Source: Pedobacter sp. PAMC26386
Lineage (GTDB): Bacteria; Bacteroidota; Bacteroidia; Sphingobacteriales; Sphingobacteriaceae
Assembly (NCBI GenBank): GCA_014302835.1
Contig: CP060294.1
Span: 4,489,067 to 4,553,066 of the forward strand
DNA: 64,000 nt
Reading direction: 5' to 3'
Below the pieces are notes generated by a model. The model worked only from the letters and a program-made list of their open reading frames with translations. It was not told where the DNA came from and made no database searches. The position numbers were made by a program, and so were the translations under genes. Within the stretch, counting starts at the first letter, position 1, and each line of letters begins with the position of its first letter. Positions 17,823 through 26,770 of this stretch are shown here, piece after piece.

Positions 17823-18334
17823 GTAGGATTTACAGGTACTATAGGCAGTGCCATAACATAATCATTCATAAAGAAACCGTTGCCAATTTCAATGTCGACG
17901 GTTTCTTTAACGATAAAACCGGCCTTCTCATAAAAGTCTTTCGCTTTATTATTACGGTTTACATTTAACACGAGGCTTTCAGCACCTGCCTCTATCGCCT
18001 TGTTTCTAACTTCGTTGATCAGAAACTTCCCCAAGCCTTTTCCATGTGCTTCGGGCAAAACATAAAGTTTATGCAGTTTGACAATCAGGTGCTTTGCATG
18101 TTCCTCTACTGAATAGGAAACAAAAGCCAGATCTTTATCCCCTTCCTGTGCAATTAAAAAGGTATGGCCTTCCATTAATTGCTGCGTTAAAGCAACGATG
18201 CTATAGAATTTATCCAGCATAAAATCAACTTGCTCCTGACCAATCAGGTGTCCGTAAGTTGGCCCATAGGTTATCGTACCAATCTGTTGAATAACCGCCA
18301 GATCTTCTTCTTTCGCTTTTCTAAGGGTAATCAT
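17819..18334 (-). CDS. GNAT-family N-acetyltransferase
   Basis: 171 residues. A GNAT fold with the acetyl-CoA pyrophosphate loop LPEAHGKGLGKFLI (about 92-105; the Q/RxxGxG/A motif as AHGKGLG) and the C-terminal VNRNNKAKDFYEKAGFIV block typical of small-molecule or protein acetyltransferases. Acceptor unknown. The start overlaps the stop of the upstream gene by 4 bp, so the pair is cotranscribed. Confidence 0.88.
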   Translation of the reverse strand: MITLRKAKEEDLAVIQQIGTITYGPTYGHLIGQEQVDFMLDKFYSIVALTQQLMEGHTFLIAQEGDKDLAFVSYSVEEHAKHLIVKLHKLYVLPEAHGKGLGKFLINEVRNKAIEAGAESLVLNVNRNNKAKDFYEKAGFIVKETVDIEIGNGFFMNDYVMALPIVPVNPT

Positions 18335-18894
18335 ATTTTTTCGGTTAAAAACACATATTCAGTAGCAAAGGTGAATTCGACAAAACCATCTTTCACGACT
18401 TCAAATTCTTTCTCTTCTTTTTGCATCAGATTGGTCGCTTCAAAATAAGAAACCACGTCAATCAGAAATATACTTCCAGCAGGCTTCCAAACATTAAACC
18501 CTGTTTTAACAGCATATGATTTTTCCGTTGCCGTAAACAATACAATGTTAATTTTAGGAAGATAAAAAGCCAGGTCTGATAATGCTTTTTGATCATCTAT
18601 GATATTTACAGCCGGATATTTTTCTGAAATCAGATAGTTTAAGACTGTGTTGTATTCATCACCCGGCCCGATAATAGACTTGGTATTTTCCTGTGGAATT
18701 AATCCATTACCAACATTTAAGACGACGTCTACCTTTAATCCAAGGCTGAGGACTTTCTCATAAATTGTACCGTTGACGATTAACGTAGGACTCCATTCAA
18801 GAATCTGTCCTAAATATTCTTCGTCAAAATTGCCCAGATTGTGAATATATAAGGCTGGCTCCTGTTTTTCTCTGACTATATGATGCGATGACAT
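18331..18894 (-). CDS. Conserved hypothetical protein, possibly thiamine-pyrophosphokinase-like
   Basis: 187 residues, cytoplasmic. The pattern LIVNGTIYEKVLSLGLKVDVVL, with an aspartate-ended strand followed by IIGPGDEYNTVLNYLI, recalls the catalytic half of thiamine pyrophosphokinase-like proteins, where acidic residues bind Mg-ATP. I could not confirm the full motif set, so the resemblance is only suggestive. It is coupled to the downstream GNAT gene by a 4-bp overlap. Confidence 0.5.
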   Translation of the reverse strand: MSSHHIVREKQEPALYIHNLGNFDEEYLGQILEWSPTLIVNGTIYEKVLSLGLKVDVVLNVGNGLIPQENTKSIIGPGDEYNTVLNYLISEKYPAVNIIDDQKALSDLAFYLPKINIVLFTATEKSYAVKTGFNVWKPAGSIFLIDVVSYFEATNLMQKEEKEFEVVKDGFVEFTFATEYVFLTEKI

Positions 18895-18947
18895 CTTGCT
18901 AAGATATTAATTTCAATTACTTTTACTATTATTCTAATAAATATCAT

Positions 18948-20135
18948 ATGTATAAGTTAACCCTCTTATTTCTGATGACACCTCTGCTTACTTTCGCGCA
19001 AAGCGAAAAAAAAGAAGGACTATATCTGGATAGCAAAAATGAAATTACAACTACAAAAAGTGAATTCAAATGTGTTAAAAATGAAGAGTTGTCCAGAGAA
19101 TTTTTATGGTCTTATGATTGCCTGGATTCACTGAACCAGGTTGTAAAACAACTCAACATAAATTTTCATATCCCGGATGCTATTAAGCGCGGAATTAACC
19201 CTGTTTATCTTCGTCATACCAATCAGGGGGACTATCTGATTGGTGATTTTAAAGATGGAAGACCATATAATGGATTTTTCAGGTATAAAATTTACGGTTC
19301 AGAATGGTCAATTTATGACTATTATCAAGAGGGTAGCCTGACACAGCAATGGTACAATGACTTTTATAACATGATCTTGTCAGAACAGGACAATAACGCC
19401 TTATATGGAACTCTGGATGCTAAAAATACATTTATCGATGGTGCTCTGGAAAATGGGATAGAAATTACTCCTGCTTACCTGCAGCAGAAACATGCGATGG
19501 CAGAAGTTATCCGCACTGTAAGAGCAGCTAAAACTGAACTATTCAGAGTAATTATTATGGCTGAAAATGCAGTAGTACTCCTTAAAGTAACCCCATCGGT
19601 TCAGGGTTATCTGCTGGAAGAGGTAGGGAAGAGCAGTATCAGAATAACTTTTACACCCGAAGGCAGGAAAATAGAAACCATAACTCCTGATAAAAAATCT
19701 AAAAAGGTCACCGAGTATGTCTATTATGCTTTTTCAGCCCAAGATCAGGTGGATAAAAATCGTCCTTATTCCTATTTTCAGAAAAACAATAAACTCTATA
19801 TTGAACAGGCCAAACATGCACTGACTGAGACAAACAGGTATACTCAGGAAAGCAGCCGGATGATGGAGATGCTCTCTTTAGGTTTATATGAAACAACTCC
19901 GTTTGAGACCTCCAGTATGCTGGATTTTTTACAGGGCCAAAATGAGACCGGAGGCTACATGGGAAGTTCCGAACTTTATGAAGGCAAACTCGAAGGTTTC
20001 GTCTATAAGCCCGGCGACACCGAAACTACCTATACCATGGACTACTACAGCCGTGGAAAAATTCAGCCTGCAAAAGTACTGGCAAAAAATAAAACATTAA
20101 AAGAGCTTACTGAGATCCTGAAATCGTACTACTAA
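18948..20135 (+). CDS. Secreted protein of unknown function
   Basis: 395 residues with a signal peptide (MYKLTLLFLMTPLLTFAQS, cut near 18) and no membrane helices. It has no recognised domain; the aromatic-rich segments (LIGDFKDGRPYNGFFRYK, SIYDYYQEGSLTQQWYND) resemble MORN/toxin-antitoxin-like YwqK repeats (DGxxYNGxF) but only one or two units are visible. Probably periplasmic. It is single and not coupled to neighbours. Confidence 0.6.
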   Translation: MYKLTLLFLMTPLLTFAQSEKKEGLYLDSKNEITTTKSEFKCVKNEELSREFLWSYDCLDSLNQVVKQLNINFHIPDAIKRGINPVYLRHTNQGDYLIGDFKDGRPYNGFFRYKIYGSEWSIYDYYQEGSLTQQWYNDFYNMILSEQDNNALYGTLDAKNTFIDGALENGIEITPAYLQQKHAMAEVIRTVRAAKTELFRVIIMAENAVVLLKVTPSVQGYLLEEVGKSSIRITFTPEGRKIETITPDKKSKKVTEYVYYAFSAQDQVDKNRPYSYFQKNNKLYIEQAKHALTETNRYTQESSRMMEMLSLGLYETTPFETSSMLDFLQGQNETGGYMGSSELYEGKLEGFVYKPGDTETTYTMDYYSRGKIQPAKVLAKNKTLKELTEILKSYY

Positions 20136-20352
20136 ATCCCCATTAAAAAAACATAAAATATCTGGATAAAATAAGGCATAAAAGGGCTTTAATTTGGTAA
20201 CGGATACGTAAGTGATCGGTATTGAGCGATTCAAAAGACTGTTTCAGCATGATAAATATGATGTTCAGTCAATAACCGCCATACATCCTTAATTCAATCC
20301 TTAAATTTACAGCTTGTTAGCTGTCATGCCGATGAATAAATAAAATATAGCT

Positions 20353-21459
20353 ATGACTAATTCCAAAATAGTAAGTGACCGTGCTTTTTATCAGAATTTC
20401 AGATTCTTCATTTTACCTATAGTTTTTTTCTGTTTTTACATTTTCATTTACCTGTTAAACCCTTACGATCCCTTCTGGAATGTTTATTTTGACCAGAATA
20501 TATATACGCTATTAACTGAATGGCTGGGTGTAATGGTTGTCTGCTTTTTAATCACAGAGTCCAGCTTACTCATTGCCCGCTGGCTGGACCGTCATATACC
20601 CTGGATAGAATCACCATTGCTACGGTTCTTTTGCCAGTTTTTCCTGCAAATAATCAGCGCAAGTATTGTAATCAGTTTATTACTTTATATCGATCGTTTG
20701 GTTTATCCGAATTATACCAGCTATTCACAATCCGATAAAACGTTTGGCTGGCAGGTCTGTATGGTAAGTATCGTGATCAGTACATTAATCAGTGCGATCT
20801 ATACTGCTGATTTTTTTCTGCGCAAATGGAAGATCGCCATGCTGGAAACTTCTGCGCTTGAACTCAAAGCGTATGACCTGAACCAAATAGCCATGCAAGC
20901 AGAACTACAATCGTTAAAGGCTCAGCTCGATCCTCATTTTATGTTTAATAATTTCAGCACTTTATCCAGTTTAATTGTTGAAAATCCCGACTCTGCTTTA
21001 TTATTTCTGGATAATCTTTCGAAAGTGTACCGTTATATGATTATTAACCTAAGCAGGGATATCATCTCTTTAAAGGAGGAAATTAAGTTTATCAATTCTT
21101 ATATTTATCTGATTAAGATCCGGGTATCCGACAACTTACAGGTCAACATTAATATCCCTGAAGATTATGAGTTAAAAGGCGTTCCCCCAATCACCTTGCA
21201 ATTGCTGATTGAAAATGCGATTAAACATAATATTGCATCCCGCTCGCGTCCTTTGAGCATCAATGTCCGGATTAATGAAGATGGCTGGCTTGAAGTTTCA
21301 AATAACCTGCAGCTCGTCAATTTTCATATTCCTTCAACCAGAGTAGGACTGAAAAACATCATCAGCCGTTATCGGTTGTTATCAAACGATTGCCCACAAA
21401 TAATTGAGAATGAGCACACATTCATCGTTAAATTACCTTTATTAGAAATAGCTGAATAA
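20353..21459 (+). CDS. LytS/YpdA-type sensor histidine kinase
   Basis: 368 residues. Four transmembrane helices (about 18-35, 55-76, 90-113, 135-156) are followed by the His_kinase (PF06580) domain: LKAQLDPHFMFNNFSTL with phosphoacceptor H195, and the ATPase N-box QLLIENAIKHNI (about 283-294). No separate periplasmic sensor domain, so the signal is probably sensed in or near the membrane. It is 4 bp upstream of its LytTR response regulator and about 900 bp upstream of an efflux operon that it probably controls (inference from position). Confidence 0.92.
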   Translation: MTNSKIVSDRAFYQNFRFFILPIVFFCFYIFIYLLNPYDPFWNVYFDQNIYTLLTEWLGVMVVCFLITESSLLIARWLDRHIPWIESPLLRFFCQFFLQIISASIVISLLLYIDRLVYPNYTSYSQSDKTFGWQVCMVSIVISTLISAIYTADFFLRKWKIAMLETSALELKAYDLNQIAMQAELQSLKAQLDPHFMFNNFSTLSSLIVENPDSALLFLDNLSKVYRYMIINLSRDIISLKEEIKFINSYIYLIKIRVSDNLQVNINIPEDYELKGVPPITLQLLIENAIKHNIASRSRPLSINVRINEDGWLEVSNNLQLVNFHIPSTRVGLKNIISRYRLLSNDCPQIIENEHTFIVKLPLLEIAE

Positions 21460-21463
21460 TAAA

Positions 21464-22222
21464 ATGAATGTACTTATCATAGAAGACGAAAAACTAAACG
21501 CCATACGCCTGCAAAAAATATTGCTTGAAATAGATAACCAGACCGAAATAGTTGCAATACTGGACACCATCGCCGATAGTGTGCAATGGCTCCGTTCAAA
21601 TCCATCCCCAAACCTGATTCTGATGGATGTACGTTTGGCAGACGGTATATGCTTTGAAATATTTACCAAGGTGGAGATTACTGTACCGGTTATTTTTACC
21701 ACCGCCTATGATGAATATGCATTGCGGGCCTTTAAAGTGAATAGTATCGATTACCTCTTAAAGCCAATAGATATTGATGAGCTAAGAGGCAGTATTTCTA
21801 AATTTAAACAGCAAAACACACAGAAAATATCATCTGGTACAATTGAAGAGGTCGTTGCGATTATCAAAAAGCAAAATCCAAATTATCGTTCCCGTTTTTT
21901 AATTCCCTATAGAGATGGTTATAAAACCATTATGGTGGCTGATATCGCGTATTTTTACTCTGAAAATAAAATAACGAATATTGTTACGAGTGATGGAAAA
22001 GAACAAGCCGTTTCTTATACGATGGACGAGCTTGAAGAGCAGCTTGATCCTGCTATATTCTTCCGGGCAAACAGACAGTATCTGATCAATATCAAGAGCC
22101 TGGAAAGTATACACAATTACTTTAATGGAAAATTAAAACTTATCCTTTCTCCTGCAGCAGAGGCCGATATACATATCAGTAAAGAAAAAGCCAGTCAGTT
22201 TAAAAAATGGCTCGATAGCTGA
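21464..22222 (+). CDS. LytTR-family response regulator
   Basis: 252 residues. The receiver domain (1-120) has acidic pocket residues IIEDE at 5-9, phosphoacceptor D55 in LILMDVRLADG, a threonine switch (FTTAYDE) and K100 in DYLLKPID. The LytTR DNA-binding domain (about 138-250) shows FLIPYRDGY, IAYFYSENK, FRANRQYLINI. It pairs with the kinase 4 bp upstream. LytTR proteins bind direct repeats, and likely targets are the promoter of the efflux operon that begins 159 bp downstream. Confidence 0.94.
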   Translation: MNVLIIEDEKLNAIRLQKILLEIDNQTEIVAILDTIADSVQWLRSNPSPNLILMDVRLADGICFEIFTKVEITVPVIFTTAYDEYALRAFKVNSIDYLLKPIDIDELRGSISKFKQQNTQKISSGTIEEVVAIIKKQNPNYRSRFLIPYRDGYKTIMVADIAYFYSENKITNIVTSDGKEQAVSYTMDELEEQLDPAIFFRANRQYLINIKSLESIHNYFNGKLKLILSPAAEADIHISKEKASQFKKWLDS

Positions 22223-22381
22223 TTCAGCTGCACCGAGGGTTGCTTCATCTGCTAATAAAGCGTTCTCAGTAATTTCTCTCCCTTCATTTTGTGTCTTTAG
22301 TCATAAAATTGCATCGTTATAATCTGTATTTCATCAAACGATACAGATTTCTAACCCCATTTATGTAATCCTATCACAAAT

Positions 22382-23563
22382 ATGAAAGTTGAAAACAAAT
22401 TTCTTCAGTTACGAAGACCAGGGTTTTTATTTTGTTCCGCAATGGTATTTACTGTTTTATTCGGTTGCCATTCTGGTGAAGGAAATGCCGGCGCACAGCA
22501 AGCTTCTCCTCCCCCGACGATCCCGGTAATTACGTTAACTAAATCTATTGCAACAACCACTAAAGACTATACAGGTACACTTGAAGGAAAAACTAACGTC
22601 GAAATCAGACCTCAGGTAGATGGTTATCTTGATAAAGTCTTTATTGATGAAGGGGCATTTGTACAGGCGGGTCAGATTTTATTTAAAATCAACGACCAAC
22701 CTTACCAGCAGCAACTAAATAATGCGGTTGCCGTCATGCATGCAGCAGAAGCAGCACTAAGTAATACGCAACTAGAAGTTGACAAGGTAATCCCTCTGGT
22801 TAAAAGTAATGTGGTTTCCCCAATACAGCTTAAAACAGCACAGGCAGCTCATAATGTCGCAAAAGCGAATCTTGAACAAGCAAAATCCGCTGTAGCATCT
22901 GCAAAAATCAACCTGGCTTTCACGAGTATCAAAGCTCCTGTTAGTGGTTACATTGGCCGGATTCCACGCAGGCTAGGCAATTTAGTAGGCAAAAATGACC
23001 AGCAATCCTTAACAACACTTTCGGATGTACATGAAATCTATGCTTATTTCTCGATCGGAGAGAGTGATTTTATCGATTTTAAAGCACAGTATCCTGGTAA
23101 AACGCTGACCGAAAAGCTCAAACAGATACCTGAGGTTTCACTACTCCTTGCTGACAACACAATTTACACTCATAAAGGACACATCAGCATGGTTGACGGA
23201 CAATTTGATAAAAACACAGGGTCTATCATGCTGAGGGCAACTTTCCCTAACGCTGATGGCCTTTTACGAGCGGGAAATACCGGGAAAATCAGAATTGATC
23301 AGGTTCATGAAAGTTCTTTAATGATTCCGCAGGCATCAACTATGGAGCTTCAAAATAAAGTCTTTGTATACAAGCTCGCTGATAGTAATAAACTGAGTAA
23401 AGTAATGATTGATATCGCTGGTAAAAATGGCCCGGATTATATTGTTAAAACCGGATTGAAACCAGGTGACAGAATCGTACTTACAGGCGTTGATCATTTA
23501 CAAGAGGGCATGGTTATTAACCCTGGTTCTGCAACAGTTCCTGCAAAAAGCGCAAAAAAATAA
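22382..23563 (+). CDS. RND efflux periplasmic adaptor (membrane fusion protein), lipoprotein
   Basis: 393 residues of the AcrA/MexA type. The N-terminal signal ends FTVLFGCHSGEG, a lipobox with Cys at about 29. Next come the biotinyl-lipoyl-like half motif EIRPQVDGYLDKVFIDEGAFVQAGQILF (about 75-100), an alpha-helical hairpin (about 120-165, AAEAALSNTQLEVDKV), and SIKAPVSGYIGRI for the second lipoyl half. It bridges the inner-membrane pump and the TolC-like channel. First gene of an adaptor-pump-channel operon; a small hairpin lies before the pump gene. Confidence 0.93.
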   Translation: MKVENKFLQLRRPGFLFCSAMVFTVLFGCHSGEGNAGAQQASPPPTIPVITLTKSIATTTKDYTGTLEGKTNVEIRPQVDGYLDKVFIDEGAFVQAGQILFKINDQPYQQQLNNAVAVMHAAEAALSNTQLEVDKVIPLVKSNVVSPIQLKTAQAAHNVAKANLEQAKSAVASAKINLAFTSIKAPVSGYIGRIPRRLGNLVGKNDQQSLTTLSDVHEIYAYFSIGESDFIDFKAQYPGKTLTEKLKQIPEVSLLLADNTIYTHKGHISMVDGQFDKNTGSIMLRATFPNADGLLRAGNTGKIRIDQVHESSLMIPQASTMELQNKVFVYKLADSNKLSKVMIDIAGKNGPDYIVKTGLKPGDRIVLTGVDHLQEGMVINPGSATVPAKSAKK

Positions 23564-23574
23564 TATAAATAAAA

Positions 23575-23597
23575 GCCAGGTATTTCAATGACCTGGC
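23575..23597 (+). promoter_or_regulatory. Intercistronic hairpin between adaptor and pump genes
   Basis: GCCAGGT and ACCTGGC are 7-base perfect arms with a 9-nt loop, ending 19 bases before the pump ATG. There is no T-run, so it more likely stabilises or balances the mRNA than terminates it. Confidence 0.4.
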
Positions 23598-23616
23598 ATA
23601 ATCAGATCATGACTCC

Positions 23617-26600
23617 ATGTTTAAGAAATTCATAGAAAGACCCGTATTAGCTACGGTGATCTCCATTTTGTTGTTAATACTTGGACTTATAAGTATAACA
23701 AAACTCCCGGTTACACAGTTCCCGGAAATTGCACCGCCAAGTGTATTCGTGACCGCGGTATATCCTGGCGCAAATGCAGAAACAGTGGCCCGTACCGTTG
23801 CGCCATCTTTAGAAGATGCAATCAATGGGGTGGAGAACATGACCTACATTAAATCGACCTCAAGTAACGATGGCTCATTGAGTTTACAGGTCTACTTCAA
23901 ACTTGGAACAGATCCTGATCAGGCTGCTGTAAATGTACAGAATAGGGTATCACAGGCAATAAGCCAACTGCCTACCGAGGTTGTTCAGATTGGCGTAACT
24001 ACACAGAAACAACAAAACAGCATGATCATGTTCATGTCTATTTTTGATGAAAGTAAGGTATATGACGCTGCGTTTATAGAGAATTATGCCAAAATAAATA
24101 TTATTCCAGAATTAAAAAGGGTTACAGGAGTTGGTAGTGTTACGGTCTTTGGGAATAAAGATTATGCAATGCGTATCTGGTTAAATCCTGAACAGATGGC
24201 TTCTTATGGATTAAGCCCGCAAGAAGTAATGGCGGCTATTCAGGATCAGAACGTAGAAGCTGCTCCTGGTAAATTTGGAGAGGGTAGTAAAGAATCGTTC
24301 GAATATGTACTGAAGTATAAGGGTAAGTCCAACCAGCCTTTAGGATTCGAAGAAATGATCATCCGTGCAAATGCTGACGGCTCAGTACTCCGCGTAAAAG
24401 ACGTGGCAAAGGTTGAGTTCGGCTCTTATACTTATAGCGGTGATACATGGGTAAATGGAAAATTTGGTGCAGGTATGGCTATATATCAAACGGCTGGATC
24501 TAACGCGAACAAAGTGCAGGAGGAGATCAATGTATTAATGAAAAAGATGTCGAAAACCTTCCCTAAAGGTATAAAGTATGATACGCCTTTTAGTACAAAA
24601 GTTCAGCTCGATCAGTCTATTTCGCAAGTAATACATACGCTGATAGAAGCATTTATACTGGTGTTTATTGTGGTGTTCATTTTCCTTCAGGATTTAAGAT
24701 CAACACTGATCCCTGCTATTGCAGTCCCTGTAGCGATTATTGGAACCTTCTTTTTCATGCAGTTGTTTGGATTCTCCATTAACTTATTAACCCTGTTTGC
24801 ATTGGTTCTGGCCATTGGAATTGTGGTAGATGATGCGATTGTTGTTGTGGAGGCTGTACATGCCAAAATGGAACATGAGCATCTTGCTGCGCGTCCGGCC
24901 ACTTTATCAGCGATGCATGATATTACCGGTGCTGTAATTTCTATTACTCTGGTAATGGCAGCAGTATTTTTACCGGTAGGATTCATGGAAGGACCAACAG
25001 GAGTATTTTACAGACAGTTTGCTTTTACGCTGGCAATAGCTATCGTAATTTCGGCAGTCAATGCACTAACACTCAGTCCTGCATTATGTGCACTGTTTTT
25101 GAAAAACAATCACACTGACCCTAATAAGAAAGTTGGATTCAGCGACAAATTCTTTACTGCTTTTAATACTGGATTTTCGGCAATGACCGATAGATATATT
25201 AAAAGTATCAAAGTACTGATTCGTTTTAAATGGGCAAGTTTTGGTGCTTTAGCATTACTGATGCTGCTAACTTTCTGGATGCTCCGTACTACACCAAAAG
25301 GATTCATTCCTGATGAAGATGGTAGTTTTGTTGTTTTCTCTTTAGCAATGCCTGCCGGATCTTCCTTAGATCGGACGGGAAAGGCTTTGAAAAAAGCCGA
25401 CAGTATTATCAAAACAGTTCCCTCAGCGGAAAGCATTACCAGTATTTCTGGTTTTGACATGCTTAGTTCGGCAACCAGCCCATCGTTTGGTGTTGGCTTC
25501 ATCAAGCTAAAAGATCTTGATCAAAGGGGTGACGTAAAAGACATCAATGAAATCATTGGAGTCATGAATCAAAAACTATCGACCATTCTGGAAGGGAGCA
25601 TCTTTGTATTCACTATGCCAACAGTTCCTGGTTTTGGAAATGTCAGCGGACTTGAATTTGTATTACAGGATCGTACAGGAGCAAGTCTTGACAAATTCAG
25701 CGCAATTTCTCAGGGCTTTACACAAGAGTTGATGAAACGCAAAGAGATAGAAGCGGCATTCAGCACTTTTCGGACAGATTATCCACAATTGGAGATGGAA
25801 GTAGATGCCGTAAAAGCTAAACAGCTGGGTGTAAGTATAAAAGATCTGATGGGCGTTATGCAGGCTTATTATGGAAGTATGCAAACTTCAGATTTCAACC
25901 GTTTTGGCAAGTACTACAGAGTTGTTGTGCAGGCAAATGTAGCTTCAAGAGCAACACCTGAATCAATAAATGGAATATTCGTTAAAAATACAAAAGGACA
26001 AATGGTTCCGGTCAATACACTGATCAAGCTAAAGAGAGTTTATGGTCCGGAAACAGTTGCACGGTATAACCTTTTCAATGCCATCAGTATTAATGCTACA
26101 GCGAAGGCTGGTTTTAGTACAGGTGATGCCATCAAGGCCACGGAAGAAGTTGCAGCCAAATATCTTCCTGCTGGTTATAGTTACGAATGGACGGGCATGT
26201 CACTGGAAGAAAAATCATCGGGTGGACAGGCTGCTACAGTATTCGGCTTGTGTTTACTTTTCGTCTATTTCCTCCTGGCTGCTCAATATGAAAGTTATAT
26301 TTTACCACTTGCGGTAATTCTTTCTGTTCCAGTAGGTATTCTGGGTGTACTCATAGCAGTTAACCTTGCTGGTCTTGAGAATAATATTTATGTCCAGGTG
26401 GCCATGGTCATGCTGATTGGTTTACTGGCCAAAAATGCCATCCTGATTATCGAATATGCTGTTCAACGCCGCAAAACAGGCATGAGTTTACTAGAATCAG
26501 CCATTGAAGCTTCTAAGTTAAGGCTTCGTCCAATCATCATGACCTCTCTTGCTTTCATCGTAGGATTAATTCCATTGATGCGTGCGGTTGGTCCATCAGC

Positions 26601-26748
26601 ATTAGGTAACCGTTCTATCGGGACGGGTGCAGCAGGCGGAATGGTACTGGGTGTAATCCTGGGTGTGTTTATTATCCCGGTACTCTACGTCGCTTTTCAG
26701 TATTTACACGAGAAAATCAGTGGTAAGCACACCATTACAGAAAGTTAA
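23617..26748 (+). CDS. RND (HAE1-type) multidrug efflux permease
   Basis: 1043 residues, the usual AcrB length. Twelve membrane helices in two halves with periplasmic docking and pore domains. Seen: MFKKFIERPVLATVISILLLI start, TQFPEIAPPSVFVTAVYPGA, QNRVSQAISQLP, and helix 4 with the proton-relay pair in LAIGIVVDDAIVVVEAV (about 399-415, the DD of AcrB D407/D408). PLGFMEGPTGVFYRQFAFT follows, and GLLAKNAILIIEYAV in helix 10 supplies the relay lysine. It exports hydrophobic or amphiphilic compounds by proton antiport as a trimer. It lies between its adaptor and TolC-like genes. Confidence 0.96.
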   Translation: MFKKFIERPVLATVISILLLILGLISITKLPVTQFPEIAPPSVFVTAVYPGANAETVARTVAPSLEDAINGVENMTYIKSTSSNDGSLSLQVYFKLGTDPDQAAVNVQNRVSQAISQLPTEVVQIGVTTQKQQNSMIMFMSIFDESKVYDAAFIENYAKINIIPELKRVTGVGSVTVFGNKDYAMRIWLNPEQMASYGLSPQEVMAAIQDQNVEAAPGKFGEGSKESFEYVLKYKGKSNQPLGFEEMIIRANADGSVLRVKDVAKVEFGSYTYSGDTWVNGKFGAGMAIYQTAGSNANKVQEEINVLMKKMSKTFPKGIKYDTPFSTKVQLDQSISQVIHTLIEAFILVFIVVFIFLQDLRSTLIPAIAVPVAIIGTFFFMQLFGFSINLLTLFALVLAIGIVVDDAIVVVEAVHAKMEHEHLAARPATLSAMHDITGAVISITLVMAAVFLPVGFMEGPTGVFYRQFAFTLAIAIVISAVNALTLSPALCALFLKNNHTDPNKKVGFSDKFFTAFNTGFSAMTDRYIKSIKVLIRFKWASFGALALLMLLTFWMLRTTPKGFIPDEDGSFVVFSLAMPAGSSLDRTGKALKKADSIIKTVPSAESITSISGFDMLSSATSPSFGVGFIKLKDLDQRGDVKDINEIIGVMNQKLSTILEGSIFVFTMPTVPGFGNVSGLEFVLQDRTGASLDKFSAISQGFTQELMKRKEIEAAFSTFRTDYPQLEMEVDAVKAKQLGVSIKDLMGVMQAYYGSMQTSDFNRFGKYYRVVVQANVASRATPESINGIFVKNTKGQMVPVNTLIKLKRVYGPETVARYNLFNAISINATAKAGFSTGDAIKATEEVAAKYLPAGYSYEWTGMSLEEKSSGGQAATVFGLCLLFVYFLLAAQYESYILPLAVILSVPVGILGVLIAVNLAGLENNIYVQVAMVMLIGLLAKNAILIIEYAVQRRKTGMSLLESAIEASKLRLRPIIMTSLAFIVGLIPLMRAVGPSALGNRSIGTGAAGGMVLGVILGVFIIPVLYVAFQYLHEKISGKHTITES

Positions 26749-26770
26749 CTGGCCCTTAGAAACATTGAAT

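Noticed and set aside
24687..25505. Long minus-strand frames inside the RND pump gene
   Set aside because: Antisense of repetitive membrane helices produces long open frames; no start signal or family resemblance.
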